The position numbers were made by a program, and so were the translations under genes. 64,000 bases of DNA from Nitrosomonas sp. (lineage in GTDB: Bacteria > Pseudomonadota > Gammaproteobacteria > Burkholderiales > Nitrosomonadaceae): NCBI RefSeq assembly GCF_019752095.1, contig NZ_JAIEMO010000003.1, positions 248,001 to 312,000 on the forward strand, given 5' to 3'. Shown one piece after another: positions 34,074-44,087 of this stretch (positions within the stretch are counted from its first letter, which is position 1; each line of letters starts with the position of its first letter). The notes below the pieces were generated by a model. The model saw only the letters and a list, made by a program, of their open reading frames with translations, was not told the origin of the DNA and made no database searches.

Positions 34074-34909
34074 AACTCTATAATCCGTATTGATGAGCTA
34101 TAACGTTGAAAGAATGGCAGTGATACAGATAAATCCATATCAAATTTGCCGTATATTTGTTGTGATAATTGTTCTTCCGTGATGGGCCCGTTGCCCGGAA
34201 CAAGGCTGATAAACAAAGGTTGGCTTTTGCCGATCGATCTGAATAAATTGTTGAGTGCCGCTTTATCCTGAGAATCCATCGCTTGCGTGGAAAACTCCAT
34301 CACTCTGGTAATGGTTCCTCGATCTGTTACGAGATCGCCAGCAGAAGTTCTAACTCCAGTTGTGGTATCGATGAAATCCGTTTTTGCGCCATAATCAGCA
34401 TTATCATTCGGTTCCCAAAATTTACCGGCAATGATTCGGCTGATTTCAATGTATCCGTCCGGATTACCCGCGCTGGTTAATTCAATCTCCATTCTTTCAA
34501 CACCTGAAACGGAATTAAAGAAAGCAGAGACGTGCGCTCCGCCGCCGTAAGCAAATGAAGCCGATCCGATAGAATCAAATCCAACCGGAGGGTCGTAATT
34601 GTAAGTAACCGGAATCGCTCCGGTATCATGTAGCAACGTTCCGGCAGCTGGGTCATCATAAAGTGTGATCTGGAAAGTGGATCCCGCAATCAGGTTTGTA
34701 AATGCCAACGCTACGCCACTGATTTCCTGAGCGCTTGCCCAGGTTGCCCTAATTTTTGGGTTCGTTAAATTTGTTGATCTGAAGGTTTTTGATTTGGTGT
34801 CGTCCTTCATGTTTGCCAATCCGAATCCGATAGCTTGGCTTCCCGATGCCATCGATATGCCGCTGTAGGAATCAAAAATATTTTTGTACAATATTCTAAG
34901 ATTTGACAT
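34070..34909 (-). CDS. Phage tail/virion protein, unknown
   Basis: The 279-residue protein, starting at ATG 34909 (an upstream TTG is weaker), is beta-rich and soluble. It begins with SNLRILYKNIFDSYSGISMA and contains FQITLYDDPA and ISRIIAGKFWEPNDNADYGA segments typical of proteins in tail-tip or fibre-attachment modules. It lies between a fibre-associated gene and the lysis cluster. Function is unknown; a tail-tip accessory role is inferred from position. Confidence 0.55.
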   Translation of the reverse strand: MSNLRILYKNIFDSYSGISMASGSQAIGFGLANMKDDTKSKTFRSTNLTNPKIRATWASAQEISGVALAFTNLIAGSTFQITLYDDPAAGTLLHDTGAIPVTYNYDPPVGFDSIGSASFAYGGGAHVSAFFNSVSGVERMEIELTSAGNPDGYIEISRIIAGKFWEPNDNADYGAKTDFIDTTTGVRTSAGDLVTDRGTITRVMEFSTQAMDSQDKAALNNLFRSIGKSQPLFISLVPGNGPITEEQLSQQIYGKFDMDLSVSLPFFQRYSSSIRIIEL

Positions 34910-35282
34910 TTTGATTAGCTTCTTCCAATTCAAGCTCAGTTTTAGCTATCGCCGCGGCAATGGCTTCTTTCTTGATTTTTTCCTGCATGATTTTTTCGCG
35001 CTCGGCGACAACGTTCGCACGTCCCAGGTCTACGAATTGCCATAAATCCTCCTTTCGGAACACGCCGGCAGGCTTGGTTTCTGTAGCGGCCATGAGATTG
35101 TCATAACCGACGCCTTGGATGATGAAATTTTCATAGTTCTGTTCTTCGGCAGCTTTAAACTCACCATCCGGCATGATCGTGCCAAATCCAACCATTACCC
35201 GAACCATTAGACCAGGCAAATGGTGCTCATAAGCCACAATGTCTTCATCTTGATCAAGTATCACTTCACGCTTTCTGGACAT
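34896..35282 (-). CDS. Phage protein of unknown function, 128 aa
   Basis: The product has an N-terminal beta-rich half (VILDQDEDIVAYEHHLPGLM, then VRVMVGFGTIMPDGEF) and a C-terminal charged helix (EREKIMQEKIKKEAIAAAIA) that looks like a coiled coil. It overlaps the S74-domain fibre gene by 17 bp and the next tail gene by 14 bp. Position suggests a fibre-associated or assembly protein. I do not recognise it. Confidence 0.5.
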   Translation of the reverse strand: MSRKREVILDQDEDIVAYEHHLPGLMVRVMVGFGTIMPDGEFKAAEEQNYENFIIQGVGYDNLMAATETKPAGVFRKEDLWQFVDLGRANVVAEREKIMQEKIKKEAIAAAIAKTELELEEANQNVKS

Positions 35283-36525
35283 CTATAACCCTCCCTTTAC
35301 GTTTGCCGGATTTCAATAAATTAACCTCTGCTGATAGTTCCTGGATTGCTTTTATGATGGGAGAAACCATGCCGTTGTAATCAACTCCGCCGGTTCCGTC
35401 ATTATTCAGGCTGGCTAACGAGTCTTTTCTATTTCTCAATAATTTAACGACTTCTTGATATATCAATCCGTGCGCAAGCAACTCTGGATTTTCAATCATT
35501 CTGAACGTTCTTGCGGTAAGTGAATTAATGAAATCCAAACCCAAAAATTCATGTTCTATTTCTGTTTTAAGTCTGGCGTCAGAAATATTTTCGATATAAG
35601 CAAAATTAGACGTGCCTCTCGTTCTCACTGTGGCCGCCAAAGAGCCAGTTACATTCAAATTAAAACCATTCCCAGATACCGTGCACGTTCCAGTGTTGCA
35701 TGGAACAATGTTGCATAATGCCGATGCATGTTTTCCGTCAACCATGTCGGCGTTCAGGTTTGTAACCATCGTGGTATTTGTCATGGTCATTCGACCGCCA
35801 ACATATAGAGCTACGCCACCAGCTACGTGTGTTGCTCTTACGCCAGTAGCATTAACGCCGGTTCCTTCTCCAAAGACGCCATATCCGGTGGAGGAAGATC
35901 CTTTCAATCCGGAGTCAGTTGAGCCGTTTCCGGAAAATGCCGATACCCCATTATCAGCTGTGCCGTTCAAGTTTGCGTGCAAAGATGCCTGCCTGCCGCC
36001 CAAAGTTGCCGAACCGGTAAAGCTACCGTATCCAGTAATGGAAATATCGCCACCACCAACAATATCTCCGCCGAAACTTGGGTTGCCTGAAACCGGTATA
36101 TTTACCATTAGCACGCTAGATTGGTACATTCTGATGCCATTGGCATCGCCTACCCAACCATTTGCAGGATTGCTGCCAACAACTGTGAGTTGAGTGCTTT
36201 TAAGAGACTTGATATATTCACTACTTGAATTCAGTGCATTGAACCCCCTGCCTGCACCGGTAACTTGGTTAGCGTTTGTACGGAAAAAGGTCACTCCATC
36301 CGCGATATCATCCAGATCACCAGATATTTGGGTAAGATTAACATTGTGTGGATTTCCACTTGAAGAGGCATGCGCAGCTGCGTTTGCTGCATTTGTAACG
36401 ACAGTATTGACTGGGGTGCCGCCAAGCGTACCGTTGACATTGACATTTGAGCCAAGATTGACGGAAACTGTGCGTGGAGTATCAGCTTGCAGGAAAGCAT
36501 CAAGATCGTTGAGGATCGCGGCCAT
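35266..36525 (-). CDS. Tail fibre with S74 intramolecular chaperone domain
   Basis: The 419-residue fibre protein has an N-terminal phage-binding part (ILNDLDAFLQADTPRTVSVN), a Gly/Ser/Thr-rich central region, and a C-terminal intramolecular chaperone (peptidase S74) domain from about residue 312. The autoproteolytic dyad is visible as S315 and K320 in SDARLK, followed by the LGLDFINSLTARTFRMI block. The domain trimerises the fibre and then cleaves itself off. Its start overlaps the stop of the upstream tail gene (TAATG). Confidence 0.85.
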   Translation of the reverse strand: MAAILNDLDAFLQADTPRTVSVNLGSNVNVNGTLGGTPVNTVVTNAANAAAHASSSGNPHNVNLTQISGDLDDIADGVTFFRTNANQVTGAGRGFNALNSSSEYIKSLKSTQLTVVGSNPANGWVGDANGIRMYQSSVLMVNIPVSGNPSFGGDIVGGGDISITGYGSFTGSATLGGRQASLHANLNGTADNGVSAFSGNGSTDSGLKGSSSTGYGVFGEGTGVNATGVRATHVAGGVALYVGGRMTMTNTTMVTNLNADMVDGKHASALCNIVPCNTGTCTVSGNGFNLNVTGSLAATVRTRGTSNFAYIENISDARLKTEIEHEFLGLDFINSLTARTFRMIENPELLAHGLIYQEVVKLLRNRKDSLASLNNDGTGGVDYNGMVSPIIKAIQELSAEVNLLKSGKRKGRVIDVQKA

Positions 36526-37979
36526 TACACAAACACCTCGACCTGCGAGTACAGGGTTGACCAGTCTATGGACAGTCCGATAACCTGACCGTCCTTGCCG
36601 GAATCTAGCCCGAAGCGCGGATAAGTCAATGTCACAGCTCGACCAAGAAATAATTCAACAAGTCTGGGTTTCCCGACAAAAGTAATTACAAAACGAGGTG
36701 TTTTATAAAGATTAAGCGATCTATTACCCTCATTGATTGAATCCGATGCAGTAAGCAGCAAGGTATCAATTGGTATGGGCTCACTGTCAAGCGCGTAATT
36801 TGATTTTACTGTGGCATCCTCTACAGTTACGCTTGCGTATTCAGTCGCATAGATTTTCTTATGTGATTCCGGAATCCCGGTCAGCAATTCTGGCTGAATA
36901 GTCCAATTCTTATTGTAATTAACTTTGAATGCCGCCTTGACAGGCAACTTCCTGGAAATTCTGATTGTGTTTTCAAAGATATCATCCGGACCAATATCAA
37001 AAGGGGTGCCGGGTGCCGGTAGTTCAAGTTTTAGTAACTGCAATTTCCCGAGTCGGGACATAACTAACTGCGCACCAACGCTGGACGCAAGCTGGTTGCA
37101 TATGCCTAGGGTATTCTCACGCGCACTGATATAAATCCCAACCGGCTGAGGATGTGCTGAATCGAAGGCCGATAATTGGGCAGAATCCAGATCTCCGGAA
37201 GTGAATTTGTTGGCACCACCGTAATTTTGTACGATTCTTTGGATAATCGATGAAACTGTAGTATTCCATGATGCAGGTTTATCGCCTTGAACGCTAAGTG
37301 TTACTTTGCCAAAAGGTTGTACAGGAAGTGTGAATTTTCCATGCGCAATATCATTAACCAGTCCAACAGGAACGCCATTGACACGAACCTCAAGATTTTC
37401 TTCTATGGCGGATTGATGTGTCTGAAATTCAAGCGTAGCCGGGTTGCTCAATAACGGCGAAACATTAAAACATTCACCGAAACACAATGGAATAATCTCG
37501 TTTTTATTGGGCGTTGATCCACCCAGTTTTGTTTCTGTAATGGGCGTATTTAATCTTTGCAGCTTATCCCTGACTTTAATATTCAGAGTTTGCGCTGATC
37601 GGCTATCAATATCTTCAATGGTACCGCTGAATATTGTCACAAAGTCGGAGCGCAACCAGCGCACGTCACCGACATAGATGTTTATTGGCTTGTTTACCCA
37701 AATGTAGGTCAACCAGATATCCAAAGAACCAGCTAAATTATAAATTTCCACATCACCAAACGACATCGAAGGCGATGAATCTATGCTCATGCGCTCTATT
37801 AACTGGATAGAATTCGCTGAAACAATCGGCTCATAAATACGATTATTTGTTTCGTCGATATATGCTTTTGTAGACGAGTAATGCGTTGTATCCACGCCTG
37901 CAATATTAGATACAGCCTCGACCAGAATGCACCTGATCGCGGTTGTGTCTTGTAGCCAGGCTGTGAAATTAACTGCCAT
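36525..37979 (-). CDS. Tail tip / baseplate hub-like protein
   Basis: The 484-residue protein starts with NFTAWLQDTTAIRCILVEAV and contains beta-rich domains (SFGDVEIYNLAGSLDIWL, FSGTIEDIDSRSAQTLNIKV) typical of siphophage tail-tip hub proteins. Its position between the M15 endopeptidase and the S74 fibre fits the distal tail or central fibre adaptor. I cannot name the exact family from the sequence. Confidence 0.6.
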   Translation of the reverse strand: MAVNFTAWLQDTTAIRCILVEAVSNIAGVDTTHYSSTKAYIDETNNRIYEPIVSANSIQLIERMSIDSSPSMSFGDVEIYNLAGSLDIWLTYIWVNKPINIYVGDVRWLRSDFVTIFSGTIEDIDSRSAQTLNIKVRDKLQRLNTPITETKLGGSTPNKNEIIPLCFGECFNVSPLLSNPATLEFQTHQSAIEENLEVRVNGVPVGLVNDIAHGKFTLPVQPFGKVTLSVQGDKPASWNTTVSSIIQRIVQNYGGANKFTSGDLDSAQLSAFDSAHPQPVGIYISARENTLGICNQLASSVGAQLVMSRLGKLQLLKLELPAPGTPFDIGPDDIFENTIRISRKLPVKAAFKVNYNKNWTIQPELLTGIPESHKKIYATEYASVTVEDATVKSNYALDSEPIPIDTLLLTASDSINEGNRSLNLYKTPRFVITFVGKPRLVELFLGRAVTLTYPRFGLDSGKDGQVIGLSIDWSTLYSQVEVFV

Positions 37980-37981
37980 AA

Positions 37982-38446
37982 TTAAGCTATCAATCCCACT
38001 TGTCGAGATTTGCCTTTAATCGTCAGGCATTGCATGCGGTTTTTCCCGCTAACGATTGAGCAATGCACCCAGCCGGAACTCGGAATGCCCGGAGTGTAAT
38101 TCTCGAGTATCAGTTGATCGTAGATAAGGTTGGTAGATATCCAAGTAGCCAGGTCATAGTTTGAAATACTCGGCACCTCAAAATCAACCGCCTCTCCGCG
38201 AATATGCTGTGATGTATTACCGCTACCGATAGCCTTGTTCAATTCCGGGCATCGATAACCACTATTAGGTGTGAATGGCTTTCCGAAATGATCGCGCACC
38301 GGTTCAAGAATCCTGCAGCAAACTATTTTCAGTCTTTCGATAACTTCATCAGGCGGTGTGTTATCGATTCCGCGAGCCACCGCTGTGTCAGAATGAATAA
38401 GCTCACCAAGCGTGAAGTGAGGTGATAATTTTGTTCTCAAATCCAT
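37982..38446 (-). CDS. M15-family D-Ala-D-Ala-type endopeptidase (endolysin candidate)
   Basis: The 154-residue zinc peptidase has the Peptidase_M15 pattern: HFTLGELIHSDTA, NSGYRCPELNKAI, H81 and D88 (SQHIRGEAVDFEV) and H128 (WVHCSI) as zinc ligands. It hydrolyses peptide bridges in peptidoglycan. It lies in the tail module directly after the tape measure, not with the holin and spanins. It could serve as the endolysin or as a tail-borne peptidoglycan hydrolase for DNA injection. No signal peptide is present, so release would need a holin. Confidence 0.82.
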   Translation of the reverse strand: MDLRTKLSPHFTLGELIHSDTAVARGIDNTPPDEVIERLKIVCCRILEPVRDHFGKPFTPNSGYRCPELNKAIGSGNTSQHIRGEAVDFEVPSISNYDLATWISTNLIYDQLILENYTPGIPSSGWVHCSIVSGKNRMQCLTIKGKSRQVGLIA

Positions 38447-38455
38447 AGCCGTTCC

Positions 38456-41400
38456 TTATGCAACATTCGGCATGCTTCGGTTATCCCATTGCCTACGGTT
38501 TTCAATTTCTGCCATTGCCTCAGCAATAGCGCGAGCGTTTTGTTTGCTTGTGATATCGGTTGCAGCTATCAAGTCTCCGGTTTGGATGTTTTGCTCAGCA
38601 AGCAAGCGTTCAATTTTGTCATTCAATCTTTTGATTTCATCCGTGGTAGAAGATGGAACAATGGCTTCAGCACGGTGAACCATGGCCAAACCACTTCGAG
38701 AAATAAAGTCGGTACCGCGTGCAAATGATTGCAATCCGTTATCCCGAACAAATTTTTCAATGTCGGTTAGGGATATTCCGGACACGCTGGATAATCTTCG
38801 GGATGAAATTCCATTGGCGCGCGCGGCGTTGTATATCGCCATCGGATTGTTTCGATTGGCATTTACGAAATCGATAATCTGTTTATCGCTAACCGTGGCC
38901 CCGCCGGTAAAATTGTTTATTGCTTCCGCGCCAATGCCCGCACCTACAAGCTGATCTTTAGATAAACCAAATCTTGTGGCTGTATTGGCTATTTGTTGCG
39001 GCGACAACCCAGGATTTGCAGACAAATAATCCTTGATTTGTTGTGTCGATATTGATGGATTACCCGCACCCTTCAAACTTGTGGCAACCAACTCTTTAAC
39101 CAGATCGGCAGTGGTTTTGGTATTTTGGTTAATATCAACCAGATTGACTACGCTGTCGTCGAGCGCTTTTAGTTGCTGCGTGGTGATATCCACTTGGGAA
39201 AGTGCAACGCCCTCAGCATTTTTGAGAACGCTCTGAACCAAATTAAAATCACTGACAAACGCAGCAGAAGATGCATTGTAGGTTTGGCTGGCCTTCAAGA
39301 ATTCTTGCGCCACATTAGGCAATTTCGCCAGCGCGTTTTGATCGCCGGTGGCTGCTTTCAACCGCACTTCGTTGAATTGTTGTCTCGCCTCATCAAGTTT
39401 CTGGCGTGGGGTTAAAGGCGATAACTCTCCAAGCAATAAACTTTGCCGGAAATCTCTCAATTGGCCGGCAAGATCCTTGAATTTGGATATCGTGCCTTCA
39501 AGTTCTGATCGCTCTTTTTGGTAAGTGGAAGTCAGCTCATTTCTGATATCCAACAGATTGCGCTCTCTTTCAACCAGGCTATTAGTGCTCTGTGATAATT
39601 TATCGCGCAGTTTATCAACCTGATCAAATTGCTCAATTAGCCCAAGCAAACCAATATATTGATCTTTGGTGATGCCTCCGGCACTTCCAACACTCTTAAT
39701 CAGATTCGTGAAATCATCGCGCGTGATCGATGCAGAGAATCCAAGTTTCTGCATTTGTTGATCCAATGATTCAAACATTGGTTTGAGTTTTTCGGTATCG
39801 CTCAGGAAGTTATCGATGAAGAATCCAATTTTCTGGCCAGCCGCATCCACACCACCTAATTGATCAACAACTTCCGTGCGGAATGTAGCAGGAAGGCTGA
39901 GAATTGCATCACGCGCCTCTTTCAATGATCTGCCCGTGGATAAGGCAGCAGTATTCAGCACATCGAACTCTGCACTCAATCGTGAGAGCGTTTGGATATT
40001 CGTCTCGCCGGATTTTGCTATGACATCGATTTGTGCCAGAACGCCCCCGGCAATTTCATTGCCCAGGTTATCCAGTAATTCTTGAACCGCTTCTTCGGTT
40101 AAGCGCTTGCCTTTTTCCGATCTCAGGTCAATTTCTTTGGAGAAATTGGTTACTGAATCTGTGCTCAGTCCAAGATTGTCTGCGAATCCTTTGACAGAAG
40201 TGCCGAACCCTTTTAGCGTGTTATCAAATAGATCAAGGAATGCCGCCTCGTTCGGTGAGGCTTGCTCACGATGCTTATTACCAACAAACAGTCCGCCTTT
40301 TGCTCGGAAAACGTCAGTAACTCTACCGTCAAAACCTTCTCCGGATGCCTTGCCTATGAGTGCTTCCTGACGGAATTTAAGCGGCCCGTGTCCGAACAGT
40401 AAAGCACCCAGGCTTCCGATCACAGGAATAGAATCAATAATTTTGCTACCTGTTGATTTATTACCGGCAAGCATTCTGAATACGACATCCGCGATCGCCG
40501 CCACCGCAAGCGGTCCCGCAGCAGCTGCAACAGATGAACCTAATCCAGCAGCAACACCCATTCCTGAACCGCCGATTGCGGTACCAGCGCCGCCGATAAA
40601 TGCCGTCCCCGCACCCCCGGCAGCGCTAAATACTCCGGCGCCGGTTCCAGCCAAACCAGCTCCAAATGCCCCCACCGATCCTGGCAGCATAGACAATCCA
40701 CGCCCAACCAAGGATGGAATACCAAACCCGCTGCGCAAACCTGACTTTAAGCTATTGCCCAGACTTGCTATGTTGAGGAAGTTTGCCGCGCTGTTGCCAG
40801 AGGATGATGCACCGCCGCCAAATCCTGAATTGAATAGTGATGCGATACCCGATGATTGAAGAATCTTAAACGCCGCAAATTCAGCAATCATCCTGCGAAC
40901 AGCATCCGCAACACCGCGCACCATCCCTTCAAGACCGTCATCAAAGGGATTGAATAGGAAATTGGCTAGTGAAGTTTGGATATTTCTCGCGCCTTGGATT
41001 GCAAACTGATCCAAGCTTCCGAATACATCGCGTCCGGTTTCTTTTACCTTGAATAATTCATCATTGGTTTTGGCCAATACCCGATTGTAGGTTTCTTGTG
41101 ACAATCCGGCTTGCCGTAAGCGATCGAGTTCTTGAGTTGTGGCCGCGAGTCTTTCTTGTGGGCTGGCAACAGATTCAGTAAGTGATTTAACCCTTTGCAG
41201 ATCTTTTTCAAGTGCTAGCGCGGTTTCCTGTTTTTGAGAAAGTTGCGCATATGCATTCGCGCTTGCCATGATTTCCAATCGAAGTTTCTCGTTTGGAGCT
41301 TTAGACGCAGCATTTGCAGCGGCAAGCATTTTTCTCTGAATTGCATTTAAACCGATTTCTTTTGATTCAAGTTTCAGGGAATCAATAACCTTTTGAGCGC

Positions 41401-42760
41401 TGTCTACCTCTCGTTTAGCATCGTTTTGGCGTTGTAAAGATAATCTTTCCCGCTCTTTTGCCTCAGCCTTGAGTTGTTGCAAAACCTCTCTTGGTAATTC
41501 AGGTTTGGAACTTGGCGTAACAATGCTCTTAATTTTTTCCGGTGCGATTAGCGTGGTATCTATTGGCGCCGGTTTCGGCAAAACTTCTTTATCAAGATAA
41601 TCAACTAATCCACTTAATGCTTTGGGGCCGGTTGGCAAGAAATCCAGGAATGAATCGATAGCACCGCCGACAAATGGTAATTGTTTGGTTTTAGCAACCA
41701 GCCTACCCACTGCATCGGTGGATCTATCTATCACAGATACAAATTTAGTGACAAAATCAATGCCGCTGGAAAATACGTCAATTAATCCAAGCCTGCCGAT
41801 GGAAAGCTTCAAATCAAACAAGGAATTGTCCATGCGATTGACTTGCGCATTCAGTCCCTTGGCAGCTTCACTGGATTGAGGTCCAAACGTTCTTTGCCAT
41901 TCAGCAGCCAATTTTGGTAGCAAGTCAGAAGCTAGAAGATCGCCTTTCTGCAACATGCTGCTTAATTCTTGTCCGGTAACGCCTAAAGCTCTGGATACGG
42001 TATTGAACGTACCCGGCACCCGTTCCGCTATTTGTAACAGTTCTTCAGTGGAAACCTTATTTTTTGAGATGATTTGCTGGACAGCGGTTAACACGCCGCC
42101 GGTATTGTCAGCGGATAATCCCAGAACCGTTGCAGCTTGCGCAACACCGATAAATATATCGCGGGTTGCCTGACCTTCTAATTGAGTACCTTTTGAAGCA
42201 GCGGCAAGTTTTGCGTATTGTTCTGCGGTAGATGAAAACTGTAAACCAAGCCTATCCGATTCTTCACGCAGGAATGCGATCTCTTTAGTTGCGGCCTGAA
42301 CTGATCCGGTTCCGAGGGTTAAAGAATTGGTGAACCTTTCATTTGCAATTGAGGCATCCAGAATTGCGCGACCGCCACCAATCACACCCTGGAACGATAC
42401 ATAAGCCGCAGCAATGCCAATAATTTGAGTTTTTAGCGTACCAATAACATCGATATTACTTTTTGCAGCAGATCTGGCTTTATCGAATGCGTCGATCTGC
42501 CTGATGCTGGCATTTACTGATTCCCTTTGACTTGCATTTAATTTGAGTTGTGCAGCATCGTAAGATAGTAATTGCGAACGAGTAAAACCCAATGTTTCCG
42601 CTTGTCGCTTCAGGCTGGCTACAAAATTATCCCCTTGCAGACCCATCCCGCCCAGGCTGTCGGCGGCTCTTTTGGCGCTATCTGCAATATCATCCAGAGT
42701 ACGCTTGACGGTTCTTCCGCCGCGCTCATTGATGACAATATCGTAATTTTCGGTAGTCAC
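38456..42760 (-). CDS. Tail tape measure protein
   Basis: The 1434-residue protein is the longest in the phage cluster and has the tape-measure domain near residues 80-270 (FTNSLTLGTGSVQAATKEIA, LLQIAERVPGTFNTVSRALG). Hydrophobic Ala/Gly-rich helices occur around 640-760, and long coiled-coil stretches such as LEGTISKFKDLAGQLRDFRQ occur later. It sets tail length and crosses the envelope during injection. The start is GTG, two bases after the stop of the previous gene. Confidence 0.9.
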   Translation of the reverse strand: MTTENYDIVINERGGRTVKRTLDDIADSAKRAADSLGGMGLQGDNFVASLKRQAETLGFTRSQLLSYDAAQLKLNASQRESVNASIRQIDAFDKARSAAKSNIDVIGTLKTQIIGIAAAYVSFQGVIGGGRAILDASIANERFTNSLTLGTGSVQAATKEIAFLREESDRLGLQFSSTAEQYAKLAAASKGTQLEGQATRDIFIGVAQAATVLGLSADNTGGVLTAVQQIISKNKVSTEELLQIAERVPGTFNTVSRALGVTGQELSSMLQKGDLLASDLLPKLAAEWQRTFGPQSSEAAKGLNAQVNRMDNSLFDLKLSIGRLGLIDVFSSGIDFVTKFVSVIDRSTDAVGRLVAKTKQLPFVGGAIDSFLDFLPTGPKALSGLVDYLDKEVLPKPAPIDTTLIAPEKIKSIVTPSSKPELPREVLQQLKAEAKERERLSLQRQNDAKREVDSAQKVIDSLKLESKEIGLNAIQRKMLAAANAASKAPNEKLRLEIMASANAYAQLSQKQETALALEKDLQRVKSLTESVASPQERLAATTQELDRLRQAGLSQETYNRVLAKTNDELFKVKETGRDVFGSLDQFAIQGARNIQTSLANFLFNPFDDGLEGMVRGVADAVRRMIAEFAAFKILQSSGIASLFNSGFGGGASSSGNSAANFLNIASLGNSLKSGLRSGFGIPSLVGRGLSMLPGSVGAFGAGLAGTGAGVFSAAGGAGTAFIGGAGTAIGGSGMGVAAGLGSSVAAAAGPLAVAAIADVVFRMLAGNKSTGSKIIDSIPVIGSLGALLFGHGPLKFRQEALIGKASGEGFDGRVTDVFRAKGGLFVGNKHREQASPNEAAFLDLFDNTLKGFGTSVKGFADNLGLSTDSVTNFSKEIDLRSEKGKRLTEEAVQELLDNLGNEIAGGVLAQIDVIAKSGETNIQTLSRLSAEFDVLNTAALSTGRSLKEARDAILSLPATFRTEVVDQLGGVDAAGQKIGFFIDNFLSDTEKLKPMFESLDQQMQKLGFSASITRDDFTNLIKSVGSAGGITKDQYIGLLGLIEQFDQVDKLRDKLSQSTNSLVERERNLLDIRNELTSTYQKERSELEGTISKFKDLAGQLRDFRQSLLLGELSPLTPRQKLDEARQQFNEVRLKAATGDQNALAKLPNVAQEFLKASQTYNASSAAFVSDFNLVQSVLKNAEGVALSQVDITTQQLKALDDSVVNLVDINQNTKTTADLVKELVATSLKGAGNPSISTQQIKDYLSANPGLSPQQIANTATRFGLSKDQLVGAGIGAEAINNFTGGATVSDKQIIDFVNANRNNPMAIYNAARANGISSRRLSSVSGISLTDIEKFVRDNGLQSFARGTDFISRSGLAMVHRAEAIVPSSTTDEIKRLNDKIERLLAEQNIQTGDLIAATDITSKQNARAIAEAMAEIENRRQWDNRSMPNVA

Positions 42761-42763
42761 TTT

Positions 42764-43210
42764 TTAGGTTCGCTTTAGTAGGGAAGCTTCAACGCCTGTT
42801 TCAGTTGCAATTCCATCCCTTATGGCCTGCTCAATGAATCCCGCAGCTGCTTGCGGCGAATAGCCTTTATTAAGATCGTCGATATACGGGAGGTTGATAT
42901 TGATGTGAATTTCTTGACCAAACTCTCTGCCTTGCAGCGCACTTTCAGCTTGCGCAATTGCGGCCTGAGCATTCGCCCCGGCTGTGCTTCCCTTTTTTCC
43001 TGCAAAGTATGGTGCTTGAATTTCTGAGGAGGATGATTCTCCGACAGTTACCACCACAGAGGATTTGGCGCGACCTGTATCGACCGGCATAGCTTTTACA
43101 ATGAGAGCATCAACAGCAAGAGCGACACGAATGGTTTTTTTATTCTGATTAACCAAGATCGTGTCGCCGTGTTCCCTCAGTTTCTTTGATAAATCACCGA
43201 AGTCAGCCAT
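42764..43210 (-). CDS. HK97 gp10-like tail completion protein
   Basis: The 148-residue protein resembles HK97 gp10-type neck/tail-completion proteins: N-terminal LSKKLREHGDTILVNQNKKT helix, then the conserved AMPVDTGRAKSSVVVTVGE block and a C-terminal AAAGFIEQAIRDGI helix. It starts immediately after the frameshifted tail chaperone and precedes the tape measure, an unusual place for this family, which normally lies with the connectors. Confidence 0.62.
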   Translation of the reverse strand: MADFGDLSKKLREHGDTILVNQNKKTIRVALAVDALIVKAMPVDTGRAKSSVVVTVGESSSSEIQAPYFAGKKGSTAGANAQAAIAQAESALQGREFGQEIHININLPYIDDLNKGYSPQAAAGFIEQAIRDGIATETGVEASLLKRT

Positions 43211-43977
43211 TTACTTGCTTTTCCTTTTCGCTTCAGCCCATTCACGATAAGCCGAATCAAGCTCGTTAATGTGATATTCCATGTCATCACGTTGAGCTTG
43301 ATCCGTAATTCCTATCCGATCGCAGTATTCCATGATGGTCATCCATGAAATGCTGCCTATCCCCCCGAAACTTGCAGTGCGGCATGTATCAAGCCGGTGA
43401 AACGCAACTAAAAACAACTCAAGTCCGCGCAGTAGAACAGGTGCATTCTTTATTGCTTTAGGAAGCTCCCTACCCTCCCTTACGCACTGTTCAATAATTG
43501 TTTTTTCTGATTTGCCCTGCTTTAGCGTGTAAAGCAGGACATCTGCTAGTTTTTTGCGTCTGCTTCCCGGTCTGCGATCCGGAACAATTGCATTTTGTTG
43601 GTTTGAATCTGAAAATCAGTGAACAAGTCAGGCAAATCAGCGAACGCATTAATCACGTTTTCTTCGGTGTATGGCAGTATTGATCCGTCAGGACCTTCTA
43701 TCCCTTGCTTCCATTTGCCTTTTTCATCCTGAACTTCCCAGTTCAGAACAACCGCTTTTGCGTAGAGTCGGCGATTAATTTCACGCTCTTTTTCCACCGG
43801 CAAAATTTCTTGCTCAATCAAACGTCGAACCGGTTTGGTGAGAAATTCATGAGTGCGCACGAATTTACTGTTTGAACTACCGGCGCGCGCTGCGGTTATG
43901 CGGAATGTGCCGTAATCCAATGTGATACCTTTCTTTTCTAGTTCCTTGTCAGTGCCGAATTGTTTGTACATGCTCAT
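43211..43977 (-). CDS. Tail assembly chaperone, long -1 frameshift product
   Basis: A programmed -1 slip at A-AAA-AAC (43555-43549) just before the TAG at 43548-43546 would fuse the 143-residue upstream protein to a second frame of 112 codons, giving about 255 residues. The second frame is open from 43549 to the stop at 43211 and continues with LADVLLYTLKQGKSEKTIIE; it has no good start of its own (a TTG at 43417 is inside it). This matches the lambda gpG/gpGT and related two-frame chaperones that always precede the tape measure gene. The ratio of short to long form is thought to matter for tail assembly. Confidence 0.82.
43546..43977 (-). CDS. Tail assembly chaperone, short form (gpG-like)
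   Basis: The 143-residue protein begins at ATG 43977 (SD GGAG, 8 nt upstream) with MSMYKQFGTDKELEKKGITL and has a folded first domain ending in QTNKMQLFRIADREADAKN. It is the product of normal termination at the TAG after the slippery site. It assists polymerisation of the tail tube on the tape measure. Placement between the tail tube and tape measure genes supports the call. Confidence 0.82.
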   Translation of the reverse strand: MSMYKQFGTDKELEKKGITLDYGTFRITAARAGSSNSKFVRTHEFLTKPVRRLIEQEILPVEKEREINRRLYAKAVVLNWEVQDEKGKWKQGIEGPDGSILPYTEENVINAFADLPDLFTDFQIQTNKMQLFRIADREADAKN

Positions 43978-44087
43978 GATTATTTCTCCCGATAAGCAAA
44001 AACTACCAAAAACTACAATTAATAAATATGCCGCGATATGGGGGTTACACGCTAAGAACAGTATTAGCCCCATATCCAGCATGCTTG

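Noticed and set aside
35612-36193. 193-codon plus-strand frame
   Set aside because: It lies entirely opposite the S74 fibre gene, has proline-rich antisense composition and no ribosome-binding site.
40443-40859. 138-codon plus-strand frame, Pro/Ala-rich
   Set aside because: Antisense shadow of the Gly/Ala-rich part of the tape measure gene.
43211-43417. Independent 68-residue gene starting at TTG 43417
   Set aside because: The same frame is open back to the slippery heptamer at 43549-43555, so it is the end of the -1 frameshift product.
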